Origin: Clostridia bacterium
GTDB lineage: Bacteria > Bacillota > Clostridia > Oscillospirales > Acutalibacteraceae
Reading direction: 5' to 3'
DNA: 64,000 nt
NCBI GenBank assembly: GCA_017407705.1
Contig: JAFQWA010000027.1
Location: 1 to 64,000, forward strand
Below, in pieces: positions 25,214 through 33,402 of this stretch. Within the stretch, counting starts at the first letter, position 1; each line of letters begins with the position of its first letter. The notes beneath the pieces are model-generated. The model did not search any database and was not told the DNA's origin. It worked only from the letters and a program-made list of their open reading frames with translations. The translations under genes were made by a program, and so were the position numbers.

Positions 25214-26956
25214 ATGAATTACTTAACCGAAACCTTTGATGTTGTAGTTGTTGGCGGTGGACTGTCGGGAATTTGTGCAGCTATTGCTTCTGCCCGTCAC
25301 GGAGCCAAAACTGCTCTTATCCACAACCGTCCCGTGCTGGGCGGCAACGCTTCCAGTGAAATTCGTATGCACATTTGCGGTGCAGACGTTCACGGTAGTC
25401 GTGCTAACTTTCGTGAGACCGGTATCGTTGAGGAGCTGCAGCTTAAAAACAAGTACCGCAACCATTATCACTCTTACGCTTTGTTTGACTCGGTTTTGTG
25501 GGAGATGTGCAGCTTTGAGCCTAATTTGTCGCTGTACCTTAACACCCATATTGACTGCGTCGAGGTTGAAGACGGCAAGATAGTTTCGGTGGAGGGCACT
25601 CAGAACACCACTGAAAAAACCTTCGCCTTTTTAGGTGACATATTTATTGACACCACCGGCGAGGGTACTGTTGGTGCTTTAGCAGGCGCTGAGTTTATGT
25701 ACGGCAGAGAGGATAAGTCTGCCTTTGATGAGCCCCACGCCCTTGATAAAGCTGATAATTTTACTATGGGTAACAGCTTAATGTTTGTTTCCGAGGATAT
25801 GGGCAAACCCGTTAAATTTGAAAAGCCCTTCTGGGCAAATACATATACTGAAGATGAGCTGAATTTGCGTCATCACGGTGATATAAATTCAGGTTATTGG
25901 TGGATCGAGCTGGGCGGCACCGATATGCACATTATTGACGACGCTGAGAAGATCCGTGATGAGCTTATCAAAGCGGTTTACGGCATTTGGGATCACATCA
26001 AAAACAGCGGTGACCACGGCGCTGAAAATCACGAGCTGACCTGGGTGGGTATGCTGCCGGGTAAACGTGAGAGTCGCCGACTGCTGGGTGATTACGTGCT
26101 TAACGAGACCGACTGTGTAACCTCAAGACGTTTTGAGGATGCGGTGGCTTACGGCGGTTGGTATATTGATGCCCACGCTATGGGCGGTCTTACTGCAAAA
26201 AATGACGAGCCCACCACTTATCTTTATTTTGACGACGTTTACACTATCCCTTACCGCTCACTGGTCTCAAAAAACATTGATAACCTGCTGTTGGGCGGCA
26301 GAGCTATCAGTGCCAGTCACCTTGCTTTTGCTTCCTCACGAGTTATGGCAACCTGCGGTGTTGTAGGTCAGGCAGTAGGTACTGCCGCTGCCGAGGCTAT
26401 CAAGAAAGGCATTATGCCAAGGGATATGTATGACCACATAAAAGAGCTTCAGCAAATGCTGCTTAAAGACGATTGCTACATTCCTTCGGTTAAAAACTGT
26501 GATGAAAAGGACCTTGCATTAACCAGTAAAGTCACCGCCGATAATGAAGGTGCTGAGGTGCTGATAAACGGTGTTGACCGTACGGTGGGTGATGAAAGCA
26601 ACTCTTATGTGGCAAAGCTTGGTGAGAAGATTTATTTTGACCTTGATAAGGCTAAGGATGTTAGTGAGGTTATTCTTAAATTTGACAGTAACCTGTCTAA
26701 AGAGGTAACTATCAGTATCATCGGTCACGTTAAGGCAAAGCAGCAGCCCGGTGCACCCTGTGAGCTGGTTAAGGATTACAGCCTTTCATTTTATAAAGAC
26801 GGTGAGTGTGTGCATCAGGTTAAGGTGGATAACAACCATCTTCGTTACAACCGCATCACACTGGATAAGGCTGTTTTGTGTGACAGAGTTTGCCTTGAAA
26901 TAGAGGCTACCTGCGGCTGCGAAAACCCCCGTATTTTCGAAGTGCGTATATATTGA
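25214..26956 (+). CDS. FAD-dependent oxidoreductase (FAD_oxidored family)
   Basis: 580 residues. The N-terminal dinucleotide-binding fold is VVVVGGGLSGICAAIASARHG, here read through its key residues GGGLSG and the Arg/His end, followed by RPVLGGNASSEIRMHICG. The C-terminal FAD-binding segment is LLLGGRAISASHLAFAS. About 130 C-terminal residues form a separate beta-rich domain. There is no signal peptide. The family is often found near carbohydrate genes; the substrate is unknown. It follows the DUF3006 gene by six bases, so it probably belongs to the same operon. Confidence 0.85.
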   Translation: MNYLTETFDVVVVGGGLSGICAAIASARHGAKTALIHNRPVLGGNASSEIRMHICGADVHGSRANFRETGIVEELQLKNKYRNHYHSYALFDSVLWEMCSFEPNLSLYLNTHIDCVEVEDGKIVSVEGTQNTTEKTFAFLGDIFIDTTGEGTVGALAGAEFMYGREDKSAFDEPHALDKADNFTMGNSLMFVSEDMGKPVKFEKPFWANTYTEDELNLRHHGDINSGYWWIELGGTDMHIIDDAEKIRDELIKAVYGIWDHIKNSGDHGAENHELTWVGMLPGKRESRRLLGDYVLNETDCVTSRRFEDAVAYGGWYIDAHAMGGLTAKNDEPTTYLYFDDVYTIPYRSLVSKNIDNLLLGGRAISASHLAFASSRVMATCGVVGQAVGTAAAEAIKKGIMPRDMYDHIKELQQMLLKDDCYIPSVKNCDEKDLALTSKVTADNEGAEVLINGVDRTVGDESNSYVAKLGEKIYFDLDKAKDVSEVILKFDSNLSKEVTISIIGHVKAKQQPGAPCELVKDYSLSFYKDGECVHQVKVDNNHLRYNRITLDKAVLCDRVCLEIEATCGCENPRIFEVRIY

Positions 26957-26957
26957 T

Positions 26958-26986
26958 TTGACATTTACACTGTTTTGTTGTATAGT
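26958..26986 (+). promoter_or_regulatory. SigA promoter
   Basis: TTGACA (26958-26963), 17 bases, TATAGT (26981-26986), directly after the FAD gene stop; it drives the upstream ORF and CorC-like gene. Confidence 0.75.
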
Positions 26987-27022
26987 AGTGTATATTAAAT
27001 ACCCGAAAGGAGAAAATTTTTC

Positions 27023-27109
27023 ATGGACGATCCTTACCCTGCTGATACTAGCTGTAAGCAGATGCTTTGCGTATCCTTTAACTTAGGAGGTAGAGCATTA
27101 TGTCAGTAG
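27023..27109 (+). CDS. 28-residue upstream ORF, possible leader peptide
   Basis: An ATG at 27023 follows AAAGGAG at ten bases. The frame encodes MDDPYPADTSCKQMLC and twelve more residues, and ends with TAG at 27107. It overlaps the start of the CorC-like gene (27100) in the +1 frame relative to it. The downstream Shine-Dalgarno GGAGG is translated within this frame (LGGR). It could couple translation or act as a regulatory leader. Too short for homology, so function is inference. Confidence 0.5.
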   Translation: MDDPYPADTSCKQMLCVSFNLGGRALCQ

Positions 27110-28440
27110 TTCTTAAGCTTGCTTTGCTTTTTGTGCTTATTCTTGTTAATGCTTTCTTCTCAATGAGTGAGATCGCTATTATTTCACTAAACGATAACAA
27201 GATCAGGAAAATGGCGGAAGACGGTCATAAAAAAGCCAAAAAGATTTTAAAGCTTACGGAGGAATCTTCAAGTTTTCTTTCAACTATTCAGGTCGGCGTT
27301 ACGCTGGCAGGATTTTTGACCTCTGCATCGGCATCACAAAACTTTGCCGATATTCTTAACCATAAGTTGGTTTCGTGGTTTAGCATCACCGATCCCACAG
27401 GTAAATCTGTTATTTACGGCGTGTCGGTTGTTGTTATCACCCTTATTACATCTTACTTTTCATTGGTACTGGGCGAGTTGGTGCCCAAAAAGATCGCTAT
27501 GCAAAAGGCTGAAAGAGTGTCCTTTGCGGTGGTTGGCCCCTTGCTTACAATAAAAGCACTGTTACGCCCTGTTATCGCATTTTTATCTGTATCTACCAAC
27601 GGCTTGGTTCGTTTGTTCGGTATCGACCCCAATGCAAATTTGGAGGAGGTTACCGAGGAAGAGATCCGTATGCTGGTGGATGTGGGTGAAGAAAAAGGCG
27701 TTATCGAGGAAAGTCAGCGAGAAATGATCAACAACATTTTCGAGTTTGACGATATTGACGTTAGTGACGTTATGCGTCATCGCACCGAGATCAGCGCTGT
27801 TGAGATCACTGACGATCTTAACGCTGTTATTCAGATCGCTATTGAAGAGGGATATTCACGTATTCCCGTTTTTAAAGAGGATCTTGATAACATCGTTGGT
27901 ATAATCTATATTAAAGACCTGCTGAAATTCATCGGCAAACGTATGCCGGACGGCGGCGTGGCAAGAGACGTTATGCGTCGTGCTTATCACGTGCCTGAGA
28001 GCAAGCGTTGCGGTGAGCTGTTTAAGGAAATGACCGAAAAAAGAATTCAGATGGCTGTGGTTGTTGACGAGTATGGCGGCACTGCCGGTCTGGTTACTTT
28101 GGAGGATCTTATTGAGTCTATCTTGGGTAATATTCAGGACGAGTATGACGATGAAGATGAGGAGATCCAGAAGGTTAATGACACCACCTTCACTATCGAC
28201 GGTATGTGTGATATTGAAGAGGTTGCCGAAATGCTGGGTACTGAGTTGCCCGAAGGCGATTACGATACCTTAGGTGGTCTGATACTTTCTATTTTAGGAC
28301 GTATTCCTACAGAAGGTGAGAACCCCGTGGTGGAATGCTCCGGCTACAGATTTACTGTTGAAACTATTGACGAGCGTCGTATAGATACAGTTAAGGCTGA
28401 AAAATTACCTGAGCCCCAGTCCCAAGAGGATGAGGACTAA
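27100..28440 (+). CDS. Hemolysin-family/CorC-like transporter (DUF21-CBS-CorC_HlyC)
   Basis: 446 residues. The N-terminal DUF21/CNNM membrane domain (about residues 1-195, four hydrophobic segments, with MSEIAIISLN and QVGVTLAGF) is followed by a CBS pair (VSDVMRHRTEISAVE and VARDVMRRAYHVPESK, ending VVDEYGGTAGLVTLEDLIE) and a C-terminal CorC_HlyC domain. Members act in Mg2+ efflux or resistance, as shown for MpfA and YhdP. The ion here is inferred. AGGAGG precedes the ATG but lies within an upstream 28-codon ORF. Confidence 0.92.
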   Translation: MSVVLKLALLFVLILVNAFFSMSEIAIISLNDNKIRKMAEDGHKKAKKILKLTEESSSFLSTIQVGVTLAGFLTSASASQNFADILNHKLVSWFSITDPTGKSVIYGVSVVVITLITSYFSLVLGELVPKKIAMQKAERVSFAVVGPLLTIKALLRPVIAFLSVSTNGLVRLFGIDPNANLEEVTEEEIRMLVDVGEEKGVIEESQREMINNIFEFDDIDVSDVMRHRTEISAVEITDDLNAVIQIAIEEGYSRIPVFKEDLDNIVGIIYIKDLLKFIGKRMPDGGVARDVMRRAYHVPESKRCGELFKEMTEKRIQMAVVVDEYGGTAGLVTLEDLIESILGNIQDEYDDEDEEIQKVNDTTFTIDGMCDIEEVAEMLGTELPEGDYDTLGGLILSILGRIPTEGENPVVECSGYRFTVETIDERRIDTVKAEKLPEPQSQEDED

Positions 28441-28449
28441 TTTTAATAA

Positions 28450-28491
28450 CGGTCAGTCGCAATTACCTGACCTTAAACAAAACAAGAAAGG
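28450..28491 (+). promoter_or_regulatory. preQ1-I riboswitch (Tte-like)
   Basis: Stem GGTCAG (28451-28456) / CTGACC (28467-28472), with loop TCGCAATTAC and the A-rich tail TTAAACAAAACAAG ending in AAAGG. Loop and tail match the Thermoanaerobacter tengcongensis preQ1-I aptamer (TCGCAGTAACC; TTAACAAAACAAGG). The tail overlaps the Shine-Dalgarno of queT, so binding of preQ1 would block translation. Confidence 0.88.
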
Positions 28492-28501
28492 TTTGATTTC
28501 A

Positions 28502-29020
28502 ATGAAAAAGTCAACATTTTATTTAGTAAAAAGCGCCTTAATAGGCGCTTTTTATGCTGTTTTAACGGTGGTGTCCACTCTGATAGTGCCCTATCTCACC
28601 TTTGGCCCCATTCAGCTAAGATTATCCGAGGCTTTGGTGGTGCTGCCGCTATTCACACCTGCCGCTGTACCCGGTCTTTTTGTGGGCTGCGTTATATCTA
28701 ACGCAGTGGGCGTTGCGCTGGGAGCAAACATTGCAGGGGTATGGGACATACTTATAGGCTCTGCCGCTACCTTACTTGCCGCACTCTTTACCCGTTGGCT
28801 GCGTAACATAAAATTTAAAGGTATGCCGCTGCTTGCCTTGTTGCCGCCGGTTATATTCAACGCACTTATAGTGGGCTTTGAGCTATCCTTCTTTTTGCCT
28901 GAGCTTTCTTATTTGATTGGATTTTTGCAGGTGGGTGTATCTGAGCTTATCGTGGTTTACGCACTGGGTCTGCCCTTGTATTTTGCCATCAAAAAGTCGG
29001 GGCTTGATAAAAGACTGTAA
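28502..29020 (+). CDS. queT: Queuosine precursor transporter QueT
   Basis: 172 residues, ECF-type substrate-binding membrane subunit (S component). It has about six helices with typical stretches PYLTFGPIQLRLSEALVVLP and SNAVGVALGANIAGVWDI. It imports queuosine precursors (preQ0/preQ1 or queuine) with a shared ECF energy module, which is not in this window. The ATG at 28502 is chosen because the riboswitch tail supplies its binding site; an upstream in-frame ATG lies inside the preceding gene. The riboswitch makes the assignment mutually supporting. Confidence 0.93.
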   Translation: MKKSTFYLVKSALIGAFYAVLTVVSTLIVPYLTFGPIQLRLSEALVVLPLFTPAAVPGLFVGCVISNAVGVALGANIAGVWDILIGSAATLLAALFTRWLRNIKFKGMPLLALLPPVIFNALIVGFELSFFLPELSYLIGFLQVGVSELIVVYALGLPLYFAIKKSGLDKRL

Positions 29021-29041
29021 TTTTGTATTCGGCAAAATTTG

Positions 29042-29071
29042 TTGATATTCCCTTTTAAATGGGTGTATAAT
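29042..29071 (+). promoter_or_regulatory. Promoter of the YihY gene
   Basis: TTGATA (29042-29047), 18 bases, TATAAT (29066-29071). Confidence 0.6.
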
Positions 29072-29105
29072 GTAAAGAGAAGCTAGTTTAAAAGAGGTGA
29101 GCAGT

Positions 29106-29960
29106 GTGAAAATAAAATTACCCAAAAAACTACAAAAGACCGTGGATAGATTTACCCCTGTGTTTACACGGATTTCTAATGACAGAATAACGGTTTATGC
29201 GGCGCAGGCATCCTTTTTCGTTATAATTTCCGCCATACCCTTTGTTATGCTGCTCATTCTTATGCTGCAGACCTTTATGCCCGTTGACAAAAATCAGATG
29301 ATGCAGATAATGTATCAGTATTTGCCGCCGTCACTTATTGATTTCGCCACTCAGATAATGGATGAAATTTTTTCAAGAGCACATTTTTCGGTGTTGTCAG
29401 TGGCGGCAGTTGCCATTTTGTGGACCTCATCACGAGGCTTGTCGGGAATAAGTCAGGGTATTAAAAACGTTTACCGTTGTCCGCCTGGGAAAATATTTGT
29501 TTTAGACTATCTGTTTTCACTGCTTTACACTTTAGTTTTTATCGGGATTATGAGTGCGTCGGTGATAATACTGGTTTTCGGCGGTTACATTCAAAACATA
29601 TTGCGTCAGCACTCCGCCGCTTTGGCAGGTATTGTGGATAAGCTGATGTTTTTGCGTGGGGCAATATTCCTTGTTTTCCTCACACTGATATTTATGTTGG
29701 CTTATAAGGTGCTGGGTAAAAGCGAAATGAAGTTTAAGCGGCAGTTTCCCGGGGCTCTGTTTGCCGCTGTGGGTTGGATAGTGTTTTCCTTCGGCTATTC
29801 AATATATATCAACAACTTTTCCAATTACTCCTACGTTTACGGCAGTTTAGCTGCTATAATGCTGTTGATGCTGTGGCTGTATATGTGTATGATAATACTG
29901 CTGCTGGGCGCCGAACTGAATATTATGCTTTATGAAAAAAAGACCTACATTAACACTTAA
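29106..29960 (+). CDS. YihY/BrkB family membrane protein
   Basis: 284 residues from the GTG at 29106 (AGAGGTGA upstream). Six hydrophobic helices. Family features are RITVYAAQASFFVIISAIPF at the first helix, ILWTSSRGLSGISQGIKNVY in the middle, and LWLYMCMIILLLGAELNI at the end. The family was once called ribonuclease BN in error; its members are membrane proteins of unknown activity. Monocistronic. Confidence 0.9.
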   Translation: MKIKLPKKLQKTVDRFTPVFTRISNDRITVYAAQASFFVIISAIPFVMLLILMLQTFMPVDKNQMMQIMYQYLPPSLIDFATQIMDEIFSRAHFSVLSVAAVAILWTSSRGLSGISQGIKNVYRCPPGKIFVLDYLFSLLYTLVFIGIMSASVIILVFGGYIQNILRQHSAALAGIVDKLMFLRGAIFLVFLTLIFMLAYKVLGKSEMKFKRQFPGALFAAVGWIVFSFGYSIYINNFSNYSYVYGSLAAIMLLMLWLYMCMIILLLGAELNIMLYEKKTYINT

Positions 29961-29989
29961 TGTTCTTATCGAAAAAATCGCATAATTTA

Positions 29990-30027
29990 AAATTCCCACA
30001 GACCAAATAAGCGGTTTGTGGGAATTT
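29990..30027 (+). terminator. Terminator of the YihY gene
   Basis: Stem AAATTCCCACA / TGTGGGAATTT followed by CATTTTATC. Confidence 0.75.
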
Positions 30028-30060
30028 CATTTTATCATCAAAAACAGTGGTTTGCACCAA

Positions 30061-30105
30061 GCCTTCTCCAGTGGGAGAAGGTGGCGGCGAAGCCGACGGA
30101 TGAGG
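30061..30105 (+). repeat. Left structured repeat of the DUF559 element
   Basis: Hairpin 1 has arms CCTTCTCC and GGGAGAAGG with loop AGT. Hairpin 2 has arms CGGC and GCCG with loop GAA. It ends ACGGATGAGG. Confidence 0.9.
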
Positions 30106-30107
30106 TG

Positions 30108-30482
30108 TTATCGCACCGGCTTTAAATCGGAAAAATCCAAGTCAAGATTTTTCAAGATATCCTCCGCAACAGCATTAAAGTTTCTTCGTATGCTGTCGTT
30201 TGAATATCGCAAAACGGTGATGTTCCAACAAGCCAATGCGGCATCTCTTTGCCGATCGGCTTCTTTGTGTTCTGGGGCGGTGTGCTGTATTCCATCTATT
30301 TCAATAACAATTTTCTTTTCTGCAATATAAAAATCAACAATATAATTTTCAATATTGTGCTGACGCCTAACATTAAGCGGTAGCCTTTTCAGAAAATCAT
30401 ACCACAAGTGTTTTTCTTCAGGTGTCATATTTTTACGCAGAGTTTGTGCGTTTGACACAAGCTTTTTATTATATGGAATCAT
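30108..30482 (-). CDS. DUF559 (Vsr-like, PD-(D/E)XK-type) endonuclease-domain protein
   Basis: 124 residues, entirely a DUF559 domain. It begins with RKNMTPEEKHLWYDFLKRLP, followed by VRRQHNIENYIVDFYI (Asp50), then KIVIEIDGIQH (Glu61, Asp63, His67), the probable metal-binding core of this Vsr-like fold, and closes with RYSNDSIRRN. DNA cleavage is expected from the fold but not proven for the family. The Shine-Dalgarno GAGGAG overlaps the end of the right-hand repeat, and the stop is three bases from the left repeat, so gene and repeats look like one unit. Confidence 0.88.
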   Translation of the reverse strand: MIPYNKKLVSNAQTLRKNMTPEEKHLWYDFLKRLPLNVRRQHNIENYIVDFYIAEKKIVIEIDGIQHTAPEHKEADRQRDAALACWNITVLRYSNDSIRRNFNAVAEDILKNLDLDFSDLKPVR

Positions 30483-30489
30483 TCTTACT

Positions 30490-30534
30490 CCTCATCCACC
30501 GCTTCGCGGTCCCCCTTCTCCCGCAGGAGAAGGC
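30490..30534 (-). repeat. Right structured repeat of the DUF559 element
   Basis: Inverted relative to the left copy. Hairpin 1 stem is identical (loop TGC). Hairpin 2 has arms ACCGC and GCGGT with loop GAA: sequence changed, pairing kept. It ends GGATGAGG, which serves as the ribosome binding site of the DUF559 gene. Confidence 0.9.
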
Positions 30535-30563
30535 TTTTTTATTGCAACTAAGCTCGTGCCCAT

Positions 30564-30592
30564 ATTATAGCACAAGAACCGCAGAAAAACAA
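30564..30592 (-). promoter_or_regulatory. Promoter reading into the DUF559 element
   Basis: Minus strand TTGTTT (30587-30592), 17 bases, TATAAT (30564-30569). It lies outside the repeats. A 10-base hairpin (AGAACCGCAG / CTGCGGTTCT, 30575-30603) overlaps its -35. Confidence 0.55.
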
Positions 30593-30653
30593 TCTGCGGT
30601 TCTAAGTTTATTTCTTTGTTAGGAATAAAAAAGAAAAAATGTGAGGATTTCTT

Positions 30654-33266
30654 TTATTTCCCAAGCTTTGCTGAGATTTTCTTTTGTATTTCCACCACTA
30701 CCAAAGGCAGCAGTGAAAGTGTGGCAACGATACCCCACTGAACAAAGTTAAGGGGTACTGTTTTAAACACCGTTGACAGTGCAGGTACTGTAATAACCAT
30801 TACCTGCAGTGAAGCACACAGCAAAAACGACAGATTCATTCGCATATTGCTAAACAGCCCCACTGAAAATACCGAGTGTTTGCTACGCACGTTAAAAGCG
30901 TGAATAAGCTGGGATAGGCTGAGCACCGCAAACGCCATAGTACGCCCTACAAAGGGAATAGCGGTAACGTCAAACACTGTTCTTCCGATGGTAAACGCCA
31001 GCAGAGTAAAGGCGCCTATCATACAGCCCTCCACCAAAATATCCACACCCATACCGTCAGCAAACAGACTTTTTTTGCGGTCTATGGGCTTACGGTACAT
31101 AATATCCGGCTCAGTAGCTTCCAAGCCTAAGGAAATGGCAGGAAGTGAGTCGGTGACTAAATTTACCCACAAAAGCTGAATGGCAAGTAAGGGCGATGGC
31201 AGGGATAAAAGTGATGCCACAAACACAGTGAGTATCTCACCGATGTTGCAGGACAACAAAAAGTGCACCGCTTTTTTTATGTTATCGTAAATGCCACGAC
31301 CTTCCTTTACTGCGGCTACGATAGTGGAGAAATTGTCATCGGTCAGCACCATATCCGATGCGTTTTTTGCCACCTCAGTGCCGCCTTTACCCATAGCACA
31401 GCCAATATCCGCCGCTTTTAAGGCAGGTGCATCGTTAACGCCGTCACCGGTCATCGCCACCACCTGACCTTTTCGCTGAAACGCCTTAACTATCCTCACC
31501 TTGTGCTCCGGCGTTACTCGGGCAAACACTGTGCAGGAGTCTATACTCTTTTGCAGCTGCTTGTCGTCCATTTCGTCAAGCTGAGCGCCGCTCAGTGCCT
31601 TTTGGTCGCCGCTGATTATTCCTATCTGCTTGGCTATTGCCGTGGCGGTGACTATATGATCTCCCGTTATCATCACCGGCTTTATACCCGCTCTGCGACA
31701 CACCGCCACCGCCTCCTTTACGTCCTCTCTTGGCGGGTCGATCATGCCGATAAGTCCACAAAACTGCAGATCACGCTCAACTAACTTATCCTCTTTCGGT
31801 ACACTGCTTACATCTCTGTAAGCCACCGCAATAACACGCAAGGCTCTGCTTGCCATATCGTAATTTTTGCCCTCTGCAAGTTTTATTTCACTGCCCTTTA
31901 ATGAGCTGCACAGCGGCAACAACATATCGGGAGCACCTTTGGTAATTATTCTGAAATTGCCCTTTGGCAGCTTATGAACGGTGGTCATCAGTTTACGGTT
32001 GGAGTCAAAGGGAATTTCCCTGACTCTTACAAACTGACTGTCCAACCCCTGTTTGGTAATGCCCTGCTGGGCACAGGCAGTGATAATGGCCAGCTCGGTG
32101 GGATCGCCTTTTGCTATTAACTCACCGTTACTGCGTTGCATAGATGAGTTGTTGCAAAGAGATGCAAGGGAAAGTATGTTTTTGGCGGTATCACTGTTTA
32201 AACTCAGCTTGCCGCTTATGTCTGCCACCTCACAGACCGTCATTTTATTTTGAGTGAGTGTGCCGGTTTTATCTGAACATATTACCGTAGCACCACCTAA
32301 GGTCTCCACTGCAGGAAGTCTGCGGATTATGGCGTTTTTCTTTGCCATTTTCTGCACACCCAACGCCAGTACAATAGTGACGATAGCAGGCAGTCCCTCG
32401 GGAATCGCCGCCACCGCTAAGGATACCGAGATCATAAAGGTGTCAAGGGGCGGGACTTTTTGTATCAGCCCCATTATAAATATGAGTAAGCAGATGCCAA
32501 GTGCGGCTATACCCAACATTTTGCCGGTGTGTGCCAGTCGTTGCTGCAGCGGTGTGGAGGTATCCTCCTGCTGATCTATCATACTTGCAATGTTGCCGAT
32601 CTGGGTGTTCATACCCGTTGCCACCACTATTGCCTTACCCTTTCCTGCCACTACCACACTGCCTGAATACACCATATTTTTGCGGTCGGATATTACACTT
32701 TTTCCTTTTAAGGTCACACCCGCAGACTTTTCCACAGGCAGTGATTCTCCTGTTAAAGATGATTCCTCGGTCTTTAAATTTATGCTTTCGCAAAGACGGG
32801 CGTCTGCAGGGACTAAGTCTCCTGCTTCAAGTAAAATCAAATCGCCGCATACCAGCTGAGATGAAGGGATCTTGACTTTGTCGCCCTGACGTATGACGGT
32901 GGTTTCGGGTGCTGTTATCTTCTGCAAAGCCGCAATAGCCTGCTCAGCCTTGCTTTCCTGCACCACGCCGATCACCGCGTTTATCACAACGATAGCCAGT
33001 ATTATGATCGGGTCGATTATGTCACCGTCAGGCTGCATAAAGGCGGTCACAAAGGACACAGCCGCCGCCAACAGCAATATGATTATCATAAAATCGCAAA
33101 ACTGCATTAAAAATTTCACAAGCAGACTTTTTCGTTTTTTAGCAGTCAGCACATTTTCGCCCTGCTCCGCTAAACGTATGGCGGCCTGAGTGTCGCTGAG
33201 GCCCTTGTTAATGTCGGTGTTAAGCTGCTTTTGAACCTCAAAAAAGGATAGGTTTTGCCAGTCCAT
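30654..33266 (-). CDS. Calcium-type P-type ATPase (P2)
   Basis: 870 residues. The N-terminal cation ATPase region is followed by the actuator motif LTGES (171-175), the M4 ion-binding PEGLP (289-293), the phosphorylation site SDKTGT (Asp332), a nucleotide domain, the hinge TGDGVNDAPAL, and four to six C-terminal helices. All catalytic motifs are intact. The PEGLP motif and length fit SERCA/PMCA-like Ca2+ pumps of bacteria. Monocistronic, divergent from spoVAD. Confidence 0.93.
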   Translation of the reverse strand: MDWQNLSFFEVQKQLNTDINKGLSDTQAAIRLAEQGENVLTAKKRKSLLVKFLMQFCDFMIIILLLAAAVSFVTAFMQPDGDIIDPIIILAIVVINAVIGVVQESKAEQAIAALQKITAPETTVIRQGDKVKIPSSQLVCGDLILLEAGDLVPADARLCESINLKTEESSLTGESLPVEKSAGVTLKGKSVISDRKNMVYSGSVVVAGKGKAIVVATGMNTQIGNIASMIDQQEDTSTPLQQRLAHTGKMLGIAALGICLLIFIMGLIQKVPPLDTFMISVSLAVAAIPEGLPAIVTIVLALGVQKMAKKNAIIRRLPAVETLGGATVICSDKTGTLTQNKMTVCEVADISGKLSLNSDTAKNILSLASLCNNSSMQRSNGELIAKGDPTELAIITACAQQGITKQGLDSQFVRVREIPFDSNRKLMTTVHKLPKGNFRIITKGAPDMLLPLCSSLKGSEIKLAEGKNYDMASRALRVIAVAYRDVSSVPKEDKLVERDLQFCGLIGMIDPPREDVKEAVAVCRRAGIKPVMITGDHIVTATAIAKQIGIISGDQKALSGAQLDEMDDKQLQKSIDSCTVFARVTPEHKVRIVKAFQRKGQVVAMTGDGVNDAPALKAADIGCAMGKGGTEVAKNASDMVLTDDNFSTIVAAVKEGRGIYDNIKKAVHFLLSCNIGEILTVFVASLLSLPSPLLAIQLLWVNLVTDSLPAISLGLEATEPDIMYRKPIDRKKSLFADGMGVDILVEGCMIGAFTLLAFTIGRTVFDVTAIPFVGRTMAFAVLSLSQLIHAFNVRSKHSVFSVGLFSNMRMNLSFLLCASLQVMVITVPALSTVFKTVPLNFVQWGIVATLSLLPLVVVEIQKKISAKLGK

Positions 33267-33402
33267 ATATCATCCGCTCCTTGTACAGTTTTGTCCTTTT
33301 TCAAGTATATTCATCAAATAAAAGGTAAATTACATAAAAAGAATATTTAACCCCTTTTTGCGGATAATAATTACACTATTATTTAAAATCAGGAGAGTTG
33401 TT

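Larger units (their letters stand above)
30061..30534 (-). mobile_element. Putative 474-bp element: DUF559 gene between structured inverted repeats
   Basis: Two 45-base repeats in inverted orientation (30061-30105 and 30490-30534) bracket one gene with almost no extra sequence: three bases at the stop side and seven at the start side. Each repeat has the order hairpin 1 (CCTTCTCC..GGGAGAAGG), hairpin 2 (loop GAA), GGATGAGG. No target duplication is evident. The layout resembles RAYT/REP elements, in which a nuclease gene is flanked by hairpin repeats; mobility is inference. Confidence 0.6.

Noticed and set aside
30016-30330. 104-residue plus-strand ORF
   Set aside because: It runs through the left repeat and antisense to the DUF559 gene; the DUF559 frame has clear homology-type motifs.
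30571-30603. Terminator of the Ca2+ ATPase gene
   Set aside because: A 10-bp hairpin is present, but it is followed by TGTGCTATAATATGG rather than a T-run; it overlaps a promoter instead.
33300-33402. Sigma-G promoter for spoVAD
   Set aside because: Several loose matches exist in the AT-rich leader, but none has both boxes at the right distance, so none was called.
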